Part shown: positions 25,124 through 36,772 of the stretch, in pieces
Position numbering within the stretch: position 1 is the stretch's first letter
Layout: every line of letters begins with the position of its first letter
Assembly: GCA_026120185.1 (NCBI GenBank)
Contig: JANUWF010001942.1
Span: 3,570,001 to 3,634,000, forward strand
DNA: 64,000 nucleotides
Reading direction: 5' to 3'
Origin: Voacanga thouarsii
Lineage: Eukaryota; Streptophyta; Magnoliopsida; Gentianales; Apocynaceae
The notes under the pieces: generated by a model
What the model was told of the DNA's origin: nothing
The model's input: the letters and a program-made list of their open reading frames with translations, nothing else
The model's database searches: none
Translations under genes and position numbers: made by a program

Positions 25124-25971
25124 TATAAACAACAAATTTCTAGTTTGCAAATAAGACAAGAAAAATATCCAAATTTACAAAAAAATTAGTAAATATGAAA
25201 AGTGGTTACAAATCTCCGAAGAAGTCCTAAATTGTAGGATAAGTCATCCGATTCTGCTCTTTTTGAAAAAATTGATTCGAGGGCTGAAGAGCATGATCTC
25301 GGATTGAACGGAATTTGATGAAGAATACTTAATTGGCAAGCCTTCGAGACTTGTTTGATGCAAAATAAGATGAACACCTTGAAATTTGATAAAGATTCTG
25401 AACCTTAATTTGATGACGATTTTGAACCTTGAATTTGATGAAGCTTGAATGCTTGAGCTTGTTGAAACTTGATAGGCCTCTTGTTTGTTGAAGCTTGAGG
25501 ATCCGGGGGTGCCTTGAACCTTTAAGAGAAGACCTTATTTATAGGCCAAAAATCCCTTGATTTTAGCATAAATAGTCGATGTGGGATTTTGAAGAAGCCT
25601 CCTAACAAACCCTAATGGACTTGGGTTTAAGATGACCTGGGCTTAATTTCTGTTTTAGCCCAATCTCATTTAATCCACATTATATTTGGGTTATGAGGTT
25701 TTTTAAAAAGTCCAATTTTAGGGCCTAGTCCAATTTTATTTAATCCATAATATATTAGATTTAATGAAAAATGGTCCATTAACAATTGACCAATTTTTAT
25801 AGTCCAGTCTCATGATACATTGGATTTAATGGACTTTTAATAATTGCCCAATATATTAGTCCAAGAATAATTATATTTATTCATGAATTAATTTTAATTA
25901 ATCAAGACTAAAATATATAATTTTCTTGTAATCTTGATTAAATAAAATTTATCCAAATTTCTTTGTCTACG
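25124..25971 (-). repeat. 3' LTR of Tat element G2
   Basis: 848 bp, aligned with the 5' LTR copy (818 bp after removing its insert). The ends have decayed: TATAAAC where the partner has TGTAGAC, and TCTACG where the partner has TTTACA, both explained by single transitions. It is A/T-rich, with a TATA motif at 25533-25545. Confidence 0.88.
25533..25545 (-). promoter_or_regulatory. LTR TATA box of G2 (3' LTR copy)
   Basis: The minus strand reads CCTATAAATAAGG. The matching position in the 5' LTR (55693-55706) reads CCCTATAAATAGGG. Conservation between two LTRs that have diverged elsewhere supports a core promoter for the retrotransposon transcript. Confidence 0.6.
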
Positions 25972-25985
25972 CATGCCCCCACTTC
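25972..25985 (-). other. Polypurine tract of G2
   Basis: On the minus strand GAAGTGGGGGCATG ends directly at the 3' LTR boundary. This is the expected priming site for plus-strand synthesis and supports the boundary at 25971/25972. Confidence 0.65.
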
Positions 25986-26271
25986 AAGACTTGAAGAAAA
26001 ATATTTTTTAAAAAAAGAATTTAGAAACAAGGCTCGAAGTATTTAAAAAATAATATTAGTTTCTCAATTTAACTAGAAATTAATATAAAAGCCTTTTTTT
26101 CAACTCCTTAATAAAATAGAATTCTTTTTCTATTTCTATAAAGAATTAATGAAAAGATTTGAAATCCAATTTTGAGTAGGAATCATATTTCTTCTTGAAT
26201 TTAAAATAAAATCCAAGTTGAAACCAAGAATTAGAATTCTTATGGGATTTGGAAAAGGCATTCTATAGTGC

Positions 26272-26280
26272 CTATAAAAA
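26272..26280 (+). promoter_or_regulatory. TATA box of the antisense PMD gene
   Basis: CCTATAAAA on the plus strand, 300 bp inside the 3' LTR of G2 and about 620 bp before the PMD start codon. A plausible donor (AAGTAAGG near 26339) and an acceptor after a long T-tract (ACTAG at 26881-26885) would define a 5'-UTR intron. The promoter role is inferred from position and motif. Confidence 0.5.
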
Positions 26281-26893
26281 GGCTTGTAATCTCACTAATT
26301 TTTTCCACACAAATCTTAGAAGACTTTATCAGCGTCAAGTAAGGCTTCCATAGCTTTCAAACATTGGCTTCTTCCACCTTTGGTAATCTCTCGAACAAAT
26401 GTTCTTCCCTTTTTTTTTTTAAGTCTTAACCCTCTGTTGACGTCTTTTAGCTTCCTGAAGCATGAAATTGATGGCTATCCCCGCCACCATTCTTGACTAC
26501 CCCTTTTCTTTCTTTTGTTTATGTTCTGTTCACATAAACACCACACATGGACTTCATTTTTTTTTTTCATGGTTGACCTTGTTGTACCTTTTCATTAAAG
26601 AAGGAAATTGGTATTGCTGGGGTGTATATCTATGGTTGTCTAGGAAAGTTGACCTCGTGTAACCCACCATCTCCTTGTCCTTTTTGCCTTTTTTTTTTCC
26701 TAACTGCCTTCTGTCCTTCTTGCTTTGTTCTCCTTGTTCGGCCTATATGAAAACCTTCAGTGCACTCTTTTTTTTTTTTTTTTAAACAAGAAAACTAACC
26801 AATTTTTTTCAAAGTTTTTTTTTTTGTTTTTTTTTTTACACTAAACTTTTTTTTCCAACTAACTTTTTTTTTTTTTTTTTACTAGGTCCAATT

Positions 26894-29631
26894 ATGGTGT
26901 ACTTTTCAAATTTGGAATCTTCTTCGGGCTAACAACTGCTAGTCATTCACAACCACGAAAATGATCCAATGGAAGATGGAACGACGTTGACGGTTTATGA
27001 GGCAAAATCTGGCAAATATGAGGGGCCCCTACCCAAGGCAACACTCCAACGACTTGTGAAGGAATGGTCAACAGAAGTCAACTTCAAAGGCACTCGTTCT
27101 CCAAAGGCATGGATTCTTCTTTCCTCAAATCATCAACCTCAAGCTCATCCCAGTGTGTTACCTTCACTTGGATATCGAATGATTCAAAAGGAGACTCAAT
27201 GGACCTCACCACTCAACTTCTTGGGCGTGTTTCGCTTTAGGGAGAGATATTGGGTGTAGGCACACAACGTTCTAAGTCGTTGCGAAGGACACTTAAGATC
27301 TGCAAAGATCTATGAGGCTGTCTATGCATCGCTTTTTACGTATGGTTAAAACTCCAATGTTCTCAAAGCCTTTTGTGAAGCTTGGTATCCTCTCACCAAC
27401 ATGCTCTTAACATCAACTGGCGAGGTGTCCATTTCACTTTGGGACTTGCATGAATTTGGAGGCTTACCAATACTTGGAACTCACTACGATGAAGTTGTTC
27501 CTCATGCTGCAGAACTCACGGGTGTGGATCATGATGGCAAGCGATTCCTTCCAAGGAGTTGCGAACATCTCCTCCATGCATACCACTTAATTAAAAAGGA
27601 CAACAACAACTCTGGTATCTGCATCAATAAATGGCTCGACTTCTGCTTCAAAAGAGCAACAAAGTATACAACGCCTCCTCCAAGGGAAGAAAGGAGATCA
27701 CGCCCCAAGTTTACTAACAATCCATGTGGAGTTATCCCATCTCATAATGCATGGACACTTGAAAAAGAAGTTTTATTTTTAGAGTTGGGCATTAGAAGCC
27801 ATAACAGAGATCAAACATTCCTTGCAGCATTTTTATCATGTTGGCTTTTCATCTTTTTCTTACCTAATGAAAAAGTAGACATCATTCATCCAAATACCTT
27901 CAAAATGGCAAGTTTGATGGCGTACGGGGAATGAGTTAGTTTGGCTATTCTCGTCTTGACCAGTATTTATAGAGGGTTGAATCATATTTCCAACTCTCAA
28001 TGTCCCAGTGAGGAGAAACCTATGTTCCCAACTCACTATATATATGGATGGCTTGCACACTACTTCAAAACTCACTAAGAAGTCTCTTAAGGCCTAAACA
28101 GCCCTCCAATAGCGAGTTATTCTGGTGAAAGTAGAGGAAAGTACTTTAGTGAAGATGAAGCCTGCAAACGGATTTATAGAGGTGAGATCATTGTTTGGGC
28201 TATGAACATCCTTACCAAGCATAAAAAACATGACTTTGATGATAATGAGACAGCCCCTTTGGAGGAACAACTTTACTTTTTGAGCCGTCGTTCAAGTCTT
28301 CTTACCTTGTGAAAAGATTATCACTTTATCATTGAGCCTTATAGCCCACATCGCTTTAGTCACCAATTTGGATTCTTGCAAAATATCCCAGGCTACTTTG
28401 AGATTTCCACCCATAAGGCTACCTTAATAGATGGCTTACGTCTTTGGGTAAGATGCAAGTTTCACAAAACAATAGCCAAGGTAACATTTCTAGCCACTCC
28501 TTATAGCATAAAGAAGCACTATACTCCAGAGTATAAAGTATGGTGGGAACAAGTGCATGGAACCATTCTTGAAGATCGCATTTCAATGTTGAATTCCCAA
28601 AAACCTACATTTAAGAAAGTAGAGAACTTGCCTTACTCTGAGAAGAAACTTCATCAAGATACTACTACTCTCAATGCTTCAAAGGGGTTAGAAAATTCGT
28701 CAAGACATGATAAACATTCTTCTTCGAATCATGACTTAGTTACAAAGAAACTTTCATCCTCTTCAAAACGAAAGGAGTTGAATCGAATTAAAGAAGCTAG
28801 TTCTAGTAGTAGAAATCATTGTTGGAAGAGAACGAAGGCAGCAACTACAACTTTAAGTCAAGAGTCCAAGGATCAAGAGACCTTTAAGCACAAGGTAAAA
28901 CTGGTTTTCCCTTTTTATTTTTATTTTTATTTCTCTTTTCTTTTCTTTTCTTTTGACTCAACTTCTTTGCTATTCTTCTTCATTAGGTGGACAATGTAGT
29001 AGTCCTTGATGAGGACGCTTATTCTCAAGGCTCAATCAATGATTCTCACTACTCAAAGCAAGATGGTTGCAAGGACATCTCTTACTCTCAACACGAGGAT
29101 TTGACATCAAGGTAGTAGCTCATCAACATTGTTCAGCCATCTCTACCTTCCCAGGAGAGCCCCTTAGTATCAAGTTGCAAAAAGAAGTTTGTCATGGAAG
29201 TATGGAAGCAATTATATTAAAGGATTCAACAAACGCCTATCGAGCAGGTCTCTTCACTTGAGGATCAAGCTTGCTATATCCTTAAAGAATTGAACAAGGG
29301 TCATATTATTGACTTGTCACCATTAGATAATCTCTTGAGGTCTTTCTTTGCTAAAGCGCCTAAATTTGACAATGCTAGATCCACCTCTTCGGAGAAAGCC
29401 TCAAAGGAGTCTCATGCCCAATTTACTTTCTGCTGTTAGCCAACACTTGGGTGATGTTGAAGGTAAAAAGTGTGACCTCACAAGTCAAGTTGAAGAAAGT
29501 AAGGCCAACTTACAACGAGTTAAGGCCAATATTACTGCTGTCAAAAGGAAGCTCAAATGCTTAAAGAAATAGGAGAGAAAACATGTAACTGCTTTTGAGG
29601 AAAAGAACAAGCAGCTTTTAGAAGTAGAGTC
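26894..29631 (+). pseudogene. Plant mobile domain (PMD, aminotransferase-like) gene, antisense in Tat element
   Basis: The reading frame starts MVYFSNLESSSG at 26894. Recognisable blocks follow: GPLPKATLQRLVKEWS (27030), SEEDED-free SPKAWILLSSNHQPQ (27100), ISLWDLHEFGGLPILGTHYD (27433), AAFLSCWLFIFFLP (27823), YGWLAHYFKTH (28045), YSPHRFSHQFGF (28340) and YKVWWEQVHGT (28535). These are typical of the plant mobile domain family found both as host genes (MAIN/MAIL type) and in transposons. A T-rich 92-bp intron with GT...AG ends fits 28895-28986. The C-terminal part (29350-29620) is charged and coiled-coil-like. About six stops or frameshifts break it, and copia element C2 cuts it at 29631. Its transcription would run against the retrotransposon. 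Confidence 0.85.
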
Positions 29632-31375
29632 TGTTGGGTATCTCACACATATCATATATGGCGTAGTGAAAAAATAAGAACGAGATACCAACCTAGGACT
29701 CACATACGTGTGGAAAACAAGACATAAAGAGAACAAATGTAATATAGTTTTACTTTTCTTTAAGCGTCTGAAAAACAAAATTTTTCCTTCTTCAAGTTGA
29801 GGCACGATCCAGCAATCCTCTTGATCAAACACCACGAGAGTTGAATGTCCAACCACTATAATCATAGTGTGTGATTACCTCTAACAGAAATCCACACGGA
29901 GGATCACAATCAAGCATTAAGATGTTTCTGTGCTAGTAGAAACCAAGATGGCGGCTAGGGTTTCTTTTATGAAGAACAATAAGAGAGAGAGAAGAGAAGG
30001 AGATCGTGTATCCCCTAGGGTTTTTTTAGGAGTTATTTTTGTGTATTACCCTACTGGGAATTTCGTGCACATATCCTATATATATCACGAAAAATCCTTC
30101 TGAAAATACTCTATCTGAGAATTTTAAAACAGTTAGAATTCCCTAATTATAATTGGAAACATCAAATTCTCACAATTACACCTTAGACCATAAATTATAA
30201 CTAATTATAATTTCGCCACAACAACTTCTCTTTCTCGCAATTAACCCCACTATATTATCAAATAACATCTTGAGTGTATAATCCTCTATTGTGTGTGACC
30301 TATTAGGTTTCCCAATCAATTGGTAGTGAATATGAATTAATCCAAACGTCTTTGATATTAATAATCCATAATTAATTAGAATTAATTAGATTGATTCTAA
30401 TCAGAATTGGTTTATTAATTCATCAATTAATAAACCCATATTCTCAGATTATGAGCGGTATCTAGCAACACATCATGACCACCCAAGAGTCCAGGAAGTC
30501 AAGTGGCTTGACATGAACCCTTCAATAACAAACTACAGTGCAATTAACTCCTTTTACCATACAATATCTCATTTGGTTTGGAGTACGGAATTAGTGCCAA
30601 CTCTCTCCAGAATATATTAATTCTGGCCTGAATATAATAGTACTTCTTGTACCAAGGAACCCATTACTCTAGATGTGCATCAATTAGAACTGTTTCCAAT
30701 ACACAGTCGTCTTGGCCAAGGACTTCTCAAGTAATAATTCCTACAAGTGGCAATGAGATATTCGCCCCTACTATTAGGAATGGTGAATCCTTTATTGACC
30801 CTCTCAATTACTTTCGTTTACCTCACAATGCACCCAATATCCATCCCATAGGCGACCCTTGATCTGACTCCAGAGGTTGGAATCAAAGTACAATGCTCAA
30901 CAAACAAAGTACCTTGGAGATCTCAAGTCTAAGGATACTTGCACGTTTGCTATATTGAGATTATTTCACTGGCATTAAATAGTTATCCATGTGATTATCT
31001 CATAGCTAGGTCATCCAATGTAGTTGTTCCATTAACAAGCATCCACGTGTTAACTTTGAGTATCTCAATACTCACAATATGAGAACTACCGCTGATCAAA
31101 TCAGGAAGTTTAACACATGCTAGTCTTAACGCATTAATGATGTCCAGTCTCATTAATACTATGACTAGGGACTATTTAAGTACTACCACTATACAGTGTA
31201 GTATAAATCTCATATCATGATTTCTTTAACACAGTATTGTACTAGGGACTTTATCTAACAGTTATATTACATAAAAGTAAATAAAAGAAATTATAAGATA
31301 AGTAATTCATTTTATTAAAATAAAATGTGTCATATACAACGTACAAGTGATTGCCTTTAGGGCATAACACTAACA
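29632..31375 (-). repeat. 3' LTR of Angela-type element C2
   Basis: 1,744 bp. On the minus strand it starts TGTTAGTGTTATGCCC at 31375 and ends GATACCCAACA at 29632. The polypurine tract GTGCAAGTGGGAGTT (31376-31390) precedes it. It aligns with the solo LTR at 50843-52552, which is in the opposite orientation. Confidence 0.92.
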
Positions 31376-31395
31376 AACTCCCACTTGCACTAGAG

Positions 31396-34300
31396 CTAAT
31401 CGTTCATGTATCTAATACCAAATAACTCAACATGTCTATCATGTTTCTTTTGAGATAGTGCTTTTGTAAGCAGGTCAACTATGTTCTCATTCATGAGAAC
31501 TCTCTCTATCTTTACATCATTCCTATCTATGATCACCCAGATAAGATGATAGCGTCGTAGTACATGTTTAGATCTATGGTGAGACCGTGGCTCTTTTGCT
31601 TGTGCAATGGCTCCATTGTTGTCACAATACAAAGTTATTGGACCAACAACGCTAGGAACCACACCCAGTTTCATCACAAACTTCTTGATCCAAATAGCCT
31701 CCTTAGCTGCTTCAGAAGCGGCTATGTACTCAGCTTCTGTCATAGAGTCAGCAATAGTCTCTTGTTTAGAACTCTTACAACTTATTGCCCCTCCGTACAA
31801 CCTAAACACGTAGCTAGATTGTGATTTGAAATCATCTTTGTCAGATTGAAAACTGGCATCAGTATACCCGTTTATATTCAAATCACCTTCTCCATATACT
31901 AAGAACACATCTTTAGTCCTTCATAAGTACTTAAGGATATTCTTTACAGCCGCTCAATGACCCTCACCATGGTCGGATTAGTATCTACTCGTCAAACAGA
32001 TAGCACAAGATATATCGGGTCTTGTACATATCATGGCATACATGATAGATCCAACTGCGAAGCATATGGAATCTTACTTATGTGATCCTTCTCAACTTAT
32101 GTCTTAAGAGACATCAACTTTGAAAGACTTACACCATGTGACATAGGTAAGAATTCCTTTTTGGATTGATCCATGCTAAACCTCTTCTTTAGCACTTTGT
32201 CTATGTATGTAGACTGCGAAAGACCTAGCAACCGTTTAGATCTATCTCTATAGATCCTTATTCCAAGAATATAGGTTGCTTTACCAAGGTCTTTTATGGA
32301 GAATTATTTGGATAACCAAACTTTAACCATTTGCAAGACAGGTATATCGTTTCCAATTAGTAATATGTCATCTACATAAAGCAATAAGAAAACGATTGTG
32401 CTCCCACTGACCTTCTTGTATACACAAGGCTCATCTATGTTTTGAATGAAACTAAACTCTTTGATTGTTTCATCAAAACGAATGTTCCAACTCCTAGAAG
32501 CTTACTTAAGTCTATAAATGGACCTTTGCAACTTACACACCTTTGTGCTATCATTGGATGTGAAACCCTCAGGTTGTGTCATATACACTTCCTCAGTCAG
32601 ATTTCCGTTTAGGAAAGCTGTTTTCACATCCATTTGCCAAATCTCTAAGAAGACGGCATGCTTCGAAATAAACACTTTGTTTTCAAGGGGTAGGTAGAAG
32701 TAATATCTGAAAGATTCTTTCGGATATCCCACAAATAAACACTTGTCAGACTTACTATCAAGTTTGTCTGACTGTGGCCTTTTGACAAAGGCAGGATAAC
32801 CCCATACTCACAAGTGAGATAACTTTGGTCTCTTACCAAAGAACATCTCAAATGGGGTAGAATCAACTGTTTTTGTCGAAACTCTATTTAGTATATAAAC
32901 AAAAGTCTCTAGTACATACCCCAAAACGATTTTGGTAGGTCTGCAAAATCCATCATAGTCTGTACTATGTCTAGAAGGGTTTGATTTATTCTCTCATATA
33001 CACTGTTATGTTGAAGTGTATGTGGTGGAGTCCATTGAAATAATATCCTATTATCTGTAAGATAACTCAGAAACTCTTGGCTCAAGTATTCTCCTCCTCG
33101 ATCAGATCTTAGAGTCTTAATACTTTTGCCAAGTTGTTTCTCTATTTTATTCTTGAAGTCTTTGAACTTATCAAAGGCCTCAGATTTGTATTTCATTAAA
33201 TACAAATACCCGTATCGTGAAAAATCATCGATAAAAGTTATGAAATAGTTATAACCTCCTCTTGCTTGTATTGACATTGGGCCACATACATCAGAATGTA
33301 TAAGTTCTAATAACTCCTTGGCCTGTTCTCCTTTTCTTGAAAAAGGAGTTTTAGCCATTTTACCTAGTAAACAAGACTCGCATGTACCATATAATTCATA
33401 ATCAAATGACCATAAGTCACCAAGCTTGTGTAACTTAGAAACACAATTTTCGTTTACATGGCCCAAACGACAATGCCATAAGTAAGAGGTGTTAAGAGTT
33501 ATCTATTTTAGGTTTCTTATTGTTTATATTGAGAATTGGATTATCCAAGTCTAGAACATATAAACCATTAACCAGAGTTGCTAAACTATAATGAATATTA
33601 TTCAATGAAAAAGAACAACATTTATTCTTAAATATCAAATGAAATCCATTTAAGTCTAAACACGCAACTGAGATAATGTTTTTCATTAAAATTAGTACAT
33701 AATAGCAGTTTTGTAATTCTACAACTAATCCTGAAGGCAGGTTCAACTCGTATGTCCCTACAGTAAGTGCAGCAACCTTTGCCTCATTTGCAGTACATAG
33801 GTCTACGTCGCCTTTCTCTAGCCTTCTACTGCTCTTTAGTCCCTGTAAGTTATTGTACAAATGAGATCCACGCCCGATATCTAATACCCATATCTCATTT
33901 CTAAATGCAGTATTTATCTCAATCATAAATATACCCGGAGTAGAAGTAGGAGTGCTTGTAAGCTTCTCCTTCTGCTTCTTGTCCTTAACAGTCTCTAAGT
34001 AGGCTTTGCAGTTGCGCCTTCAATGGCCCATCTTGCCACAATGATGGCATGGGCCCTTGGTGACAACGTCCTTCTTCTTCACACCACCATTGGGCTTCAT
34101 GGGAGCCTTCTTCTTCTTTTGAACATTCTTCTTAGAAGAACAGGATTCTACCATTAAAATTGGATTGGAATCCTTCTTCATGCAGGACTCTGCAGTTTTG
34201 AGAAGATTGATCAACTCAGGAATGGTGGACTCAATCTTGTTCATTTAATAGTTAATCACAAATTGTCAGAAACTATTAGGCAAAGATTGCAGAATTAAGT

Positions 34301-34772
34301 CAATACTTAAGTCATGGTCCATTGCGAACTCGAGTGATCCAAGCTTCTCTATCAAGCCCAGCATCTTCAGCCCATGAGTGGCCACAGAAGAACCTTTTGC
34401 CATTTTACAACGAAATAGTTGCTTCGAGATCTCGTATCTCTCAGTTCTGGCTTGAGTGTCAAATAGCTCTTGAAGATGTAGTATAATTGATTGAACATCC
34501 ATATGCTCGTGCTGTTTTTCCAGCTCGGGAGTTATGGAAGCTAGCATAATACATGATGATGCTGTATCACTATCCTCCTTGTGCCTTTTGTGGATAGCAT
34601 GCTCATCTGCATGAGCATCTTGAGCTGGTGGTAGCGGAATAAGAGCATCTAGCACGTAGAGCAACTTTTCCGATTTGAGAACGATTCTCAAATTTCTATA
34701 CCAGTCGAGGTAGTTTGATTCGTTTAACTTGTTGGTTTCTAAGATGCTACGTAGGTTTAGGTTTGTTGACAT
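31396..34772 (-). pseudogene. gag-pol of Angela-type element C2, frameshifted and internally deleted
   Basis: Gag starts MSTNLNLRSILETNKLNESN at 34772, close to the BARE/Angela pattern. The zinc knuckle CHHCGKMGH lies near 34030, and the protease site near 33900 reads LDIGRGSHLY where the family has an LDTG core. GAG-pre-integrase and integrase follow (33500-32909) with CESCLLGKM, HSDVCGPMS and FIDDFSRYGY. At about 32645 an in-frame join links the end of the integrase region (HAVFLE) to the RT motif [13 protein letters not shown], skipping roughly 0.5 kb that element A retains. RT downstream is decayed. RNase H (31908-31396) keeps TDASFQ and EAEYIAASEA. At least two frameshifts occur, near 33480 and between 32500 and 31908. 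Confidence 0.9.
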
Positions 34773-34800
34773 GATGCAAGTTTCTAAGATGATCTAAGTC

Positions 34801-35852
34801 AGGTTTCCTTGTCCGACTCGAAGAAGTTTAGGGCAAGCATTTCACAAATGGTTCGGGTCTCCCCAGTGGTAGCATTTTCGCTTGCCTCCTCTAGACCAAC
34901 AATTTTTCTCTGTGTGGCCCCTTTTTCCCGCAGTGCCGGCATAATGGAAGATTCTGCGTAGGACCAACCAGTGTTGTCCAAGATTGCTTTCCTCAGTTAT
35001 GCCATTGCTGGTTGGCAGGGCGCTTGTTGGGCTACTACCTCTGAAAAGGTCTCGGCGGTTATCTTGGCAGCAGGAAAGATTTTGGTGTCATTCTGTAGCG
35101 ATCTTCATTCTCAGTCCAGGTGGTTGTGTCCACGGCCCCCGAGTAGGTCATTGGTGGAGAAGGTGTCAACACCCTTCTTAACTTCTGCCTTAGCCCCTTG
35201 ACAAATGTCTTGTTCTATTCTGCTCGGTGTCCATCTGCCTCTTGCAGTATTTCAACAATTGAGTAAAACGTGTCGCGTACTGAGCTACCATCATACCTCC
35301 CTGCTTTAGATTCTGGAACTCATCTTCTTGCTTCTCTACTGTCCACTAAGGGATATATTCAGCTTTGAAGGCTTCCACGAAATTAGCCCATGTGGAGTCT
35401 TGGTCAATCATCTCACAGTATTCTTGGACCTGTTGCCACCATGCCCAAGCTGGGCCTCTCAATCGGAATGCAGCAAACTTCACCATCTGCTTCTCAGTGT
35501 AATGAAGCGTAGCGAAGATGTCTTCCATTTGTTCTATCCACTGTTTAGCTTTCTAATCCTGCTCGGCTTCTCCCAAGAAGATGGGCGGTTGAAATTTCAA
35601 AAACCACCCCAACGCTTCGTCCTCCCCCTTTAGATTCCTCTGTTCAATTACAGTTTGAAGGATCTTGATCATCTTGCTGAATGCTTGCCCCATCGTCACT
35701 TCGACAGGTTCTTCTGACCCTATTTCCAAATCCAGCTCGTTCTCATCCCCATGGTTGGGTGATGGCATTTGAATTATCTCAAACTCTGGTGTCACAGGCT
35801 CTGCTTCCAAAACCTTTCTGCTAGATGTAGCCGCGCGACGCTTGGGTGCCAT
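34801..35852 (-). pseudogene. gag of gypsy element G1, 3'-truncated
   Basis: Starts MAPKRRAATSSRKVLEAEP at 35852. Then come MGQAFSKMIKILQTVIEQ, FLKFQPPIFLGEAEQD, KQMVKFAAFRLRGPAWAWW at about 35490, FVEAFKAEYIP, and GGMMVAQYATRFTQLLKYC at about 35290, the normal order of Ty3/gypsy capsid domains. A zinc-knuckle remnant LCRHCGKKGPH lies near 34940. Stops and at least two frameshifts are present. The sequence ends near 34800, where copia C2 begins. Confidence 0.85.
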
Positions 35853-36139
35853 TCTAAACCATGCCCAGATAATGACTTTATGTATTTAAGTTTAAAACAT
35901 TTAAATTGAGCATGCATTCCACATTCAAGTTTAAGCAAAAGAAAATCAAATGCAATTTTTTGTATAAAGAATTGCATGTAAATTTTTCTCAAACTTTAGA
36001 GTACTCCAGGTACTCTTATTTGCATAAATTCGGAAATAAAGCAGTAACCATGAATAAAATCCTTAGCATAGGAGTTTACGGTAAGCAATACATAAAACAT
36101 CCTAATCATAGCAGCACTTAGCCTCTCTAGTCCTCATCA

Positions 36140-36602
36140 GAGTCTTCAAATTCGGCATCATATAACTGTCCCCCAGAATTCCTAGTGAAGTCTATCCCAA
36201 CCCGATTCGCAAACCCATCCATTGGCTCTTTCCCGGGTCTCCTAGAACTCTCCCCGGTTTCAACCTAGTTGGGTGGGGGTATGAAGGAAGGTCTAGGTGG
36301 AGATTCATAATCTATCTCCCCCGGATCATCACTATCAGCTGTCAAGTCAATTATGGATTGAGGGGGAGGGGAACATATTCCATGTCAATCTCCTCGTCTT
36401 CACTATCAATAACCAAGTCTATCACGGGTTTTGGGGGTGGCTCAATAATCTGGACCTCATCCTCATTGCTATCATCCAGGGGTATAATTGGTTGAGGTGC
36501 GGTCTGCGGTGCAGGCTGAGGCACTGGTAAGTCTTCTGGGTGAATAGAGATAGGAGAATGCCATTGCTGCCCTTTCCTTGTAGTTCTATGCACTCTAACC
36601 AT
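36140..36602 (-). CDS. Acidic, proline-rich ORF upstream of gag in G1 (SIM-like motifs), one frameshift
   Basis: Starts MVRVHRTTRKGQQWH at 36602, 82 bp after the primer-binding site. It is rich in Pro, Asp and Glu. It contains VIDLVIDSEDEEIDMEY and, after what looks like a one-base deletion in a C-run near 36365, SIIDLTADSDDPGEIDYES in the adjacent frame. It ends at a stop about 290 bp before the gag ATG. Hydrophobic cores of the VIDL/IIDLT type followed by acidic residues match the SUMO-interacting-motif consensus. I do not recognise the ORF as a known family. It could be an N-terminal extension of gag that lost its continuity. Confidence 0.5.
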
Positions 36603-36682
36603 CTTATAGCATAAACAAGACAGATTACTCAAAAGATTTAAACTTAATAAAATAAAGCATATACTGTCAATATTTGCCTAAA

Positions 36683-36699
36683 CCTAGTATCTAATACCA
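36683..36699 (-). other. Primer-binding site of G1 (degenerate Met-tRNA type)
   Basis: The minus strand reads TGGTATTAGATACTAGG, two bases inside the LTR end. It resembles TGGTATCAGAGC with two or three transitions. It identifies 36702-42470 as a 5' LTR. Confidence 0.75.
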
Positions 36700-36772
36700 C
36701 TTGTAACACCCCACTACCAAGGCCCAATAGAGCCGGGGATGTCGCCTCGTCCATAGGACAAGGGGTCTTTAT

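Larger units (their letters stand above)
29632..34800 (-). mobile_element. Angela-type Ty1/copia element C2, 5' end deleted
   Basis: A 3' LTR (29632-31375), polypurine tract and gag-pol (31396-34772) are present. The 5' LTR and primer-binding site are missing: about 30 bp upstream of the gag start the sequence becomes the gag of gypsy element G1. The insertion broke the PMD gene; GAGTC at 29627-29631 is the expected target duplication, but its partner has been lost. The LTR family is the same as the solo LTR at 50843-52552. Confidence 0.87.
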
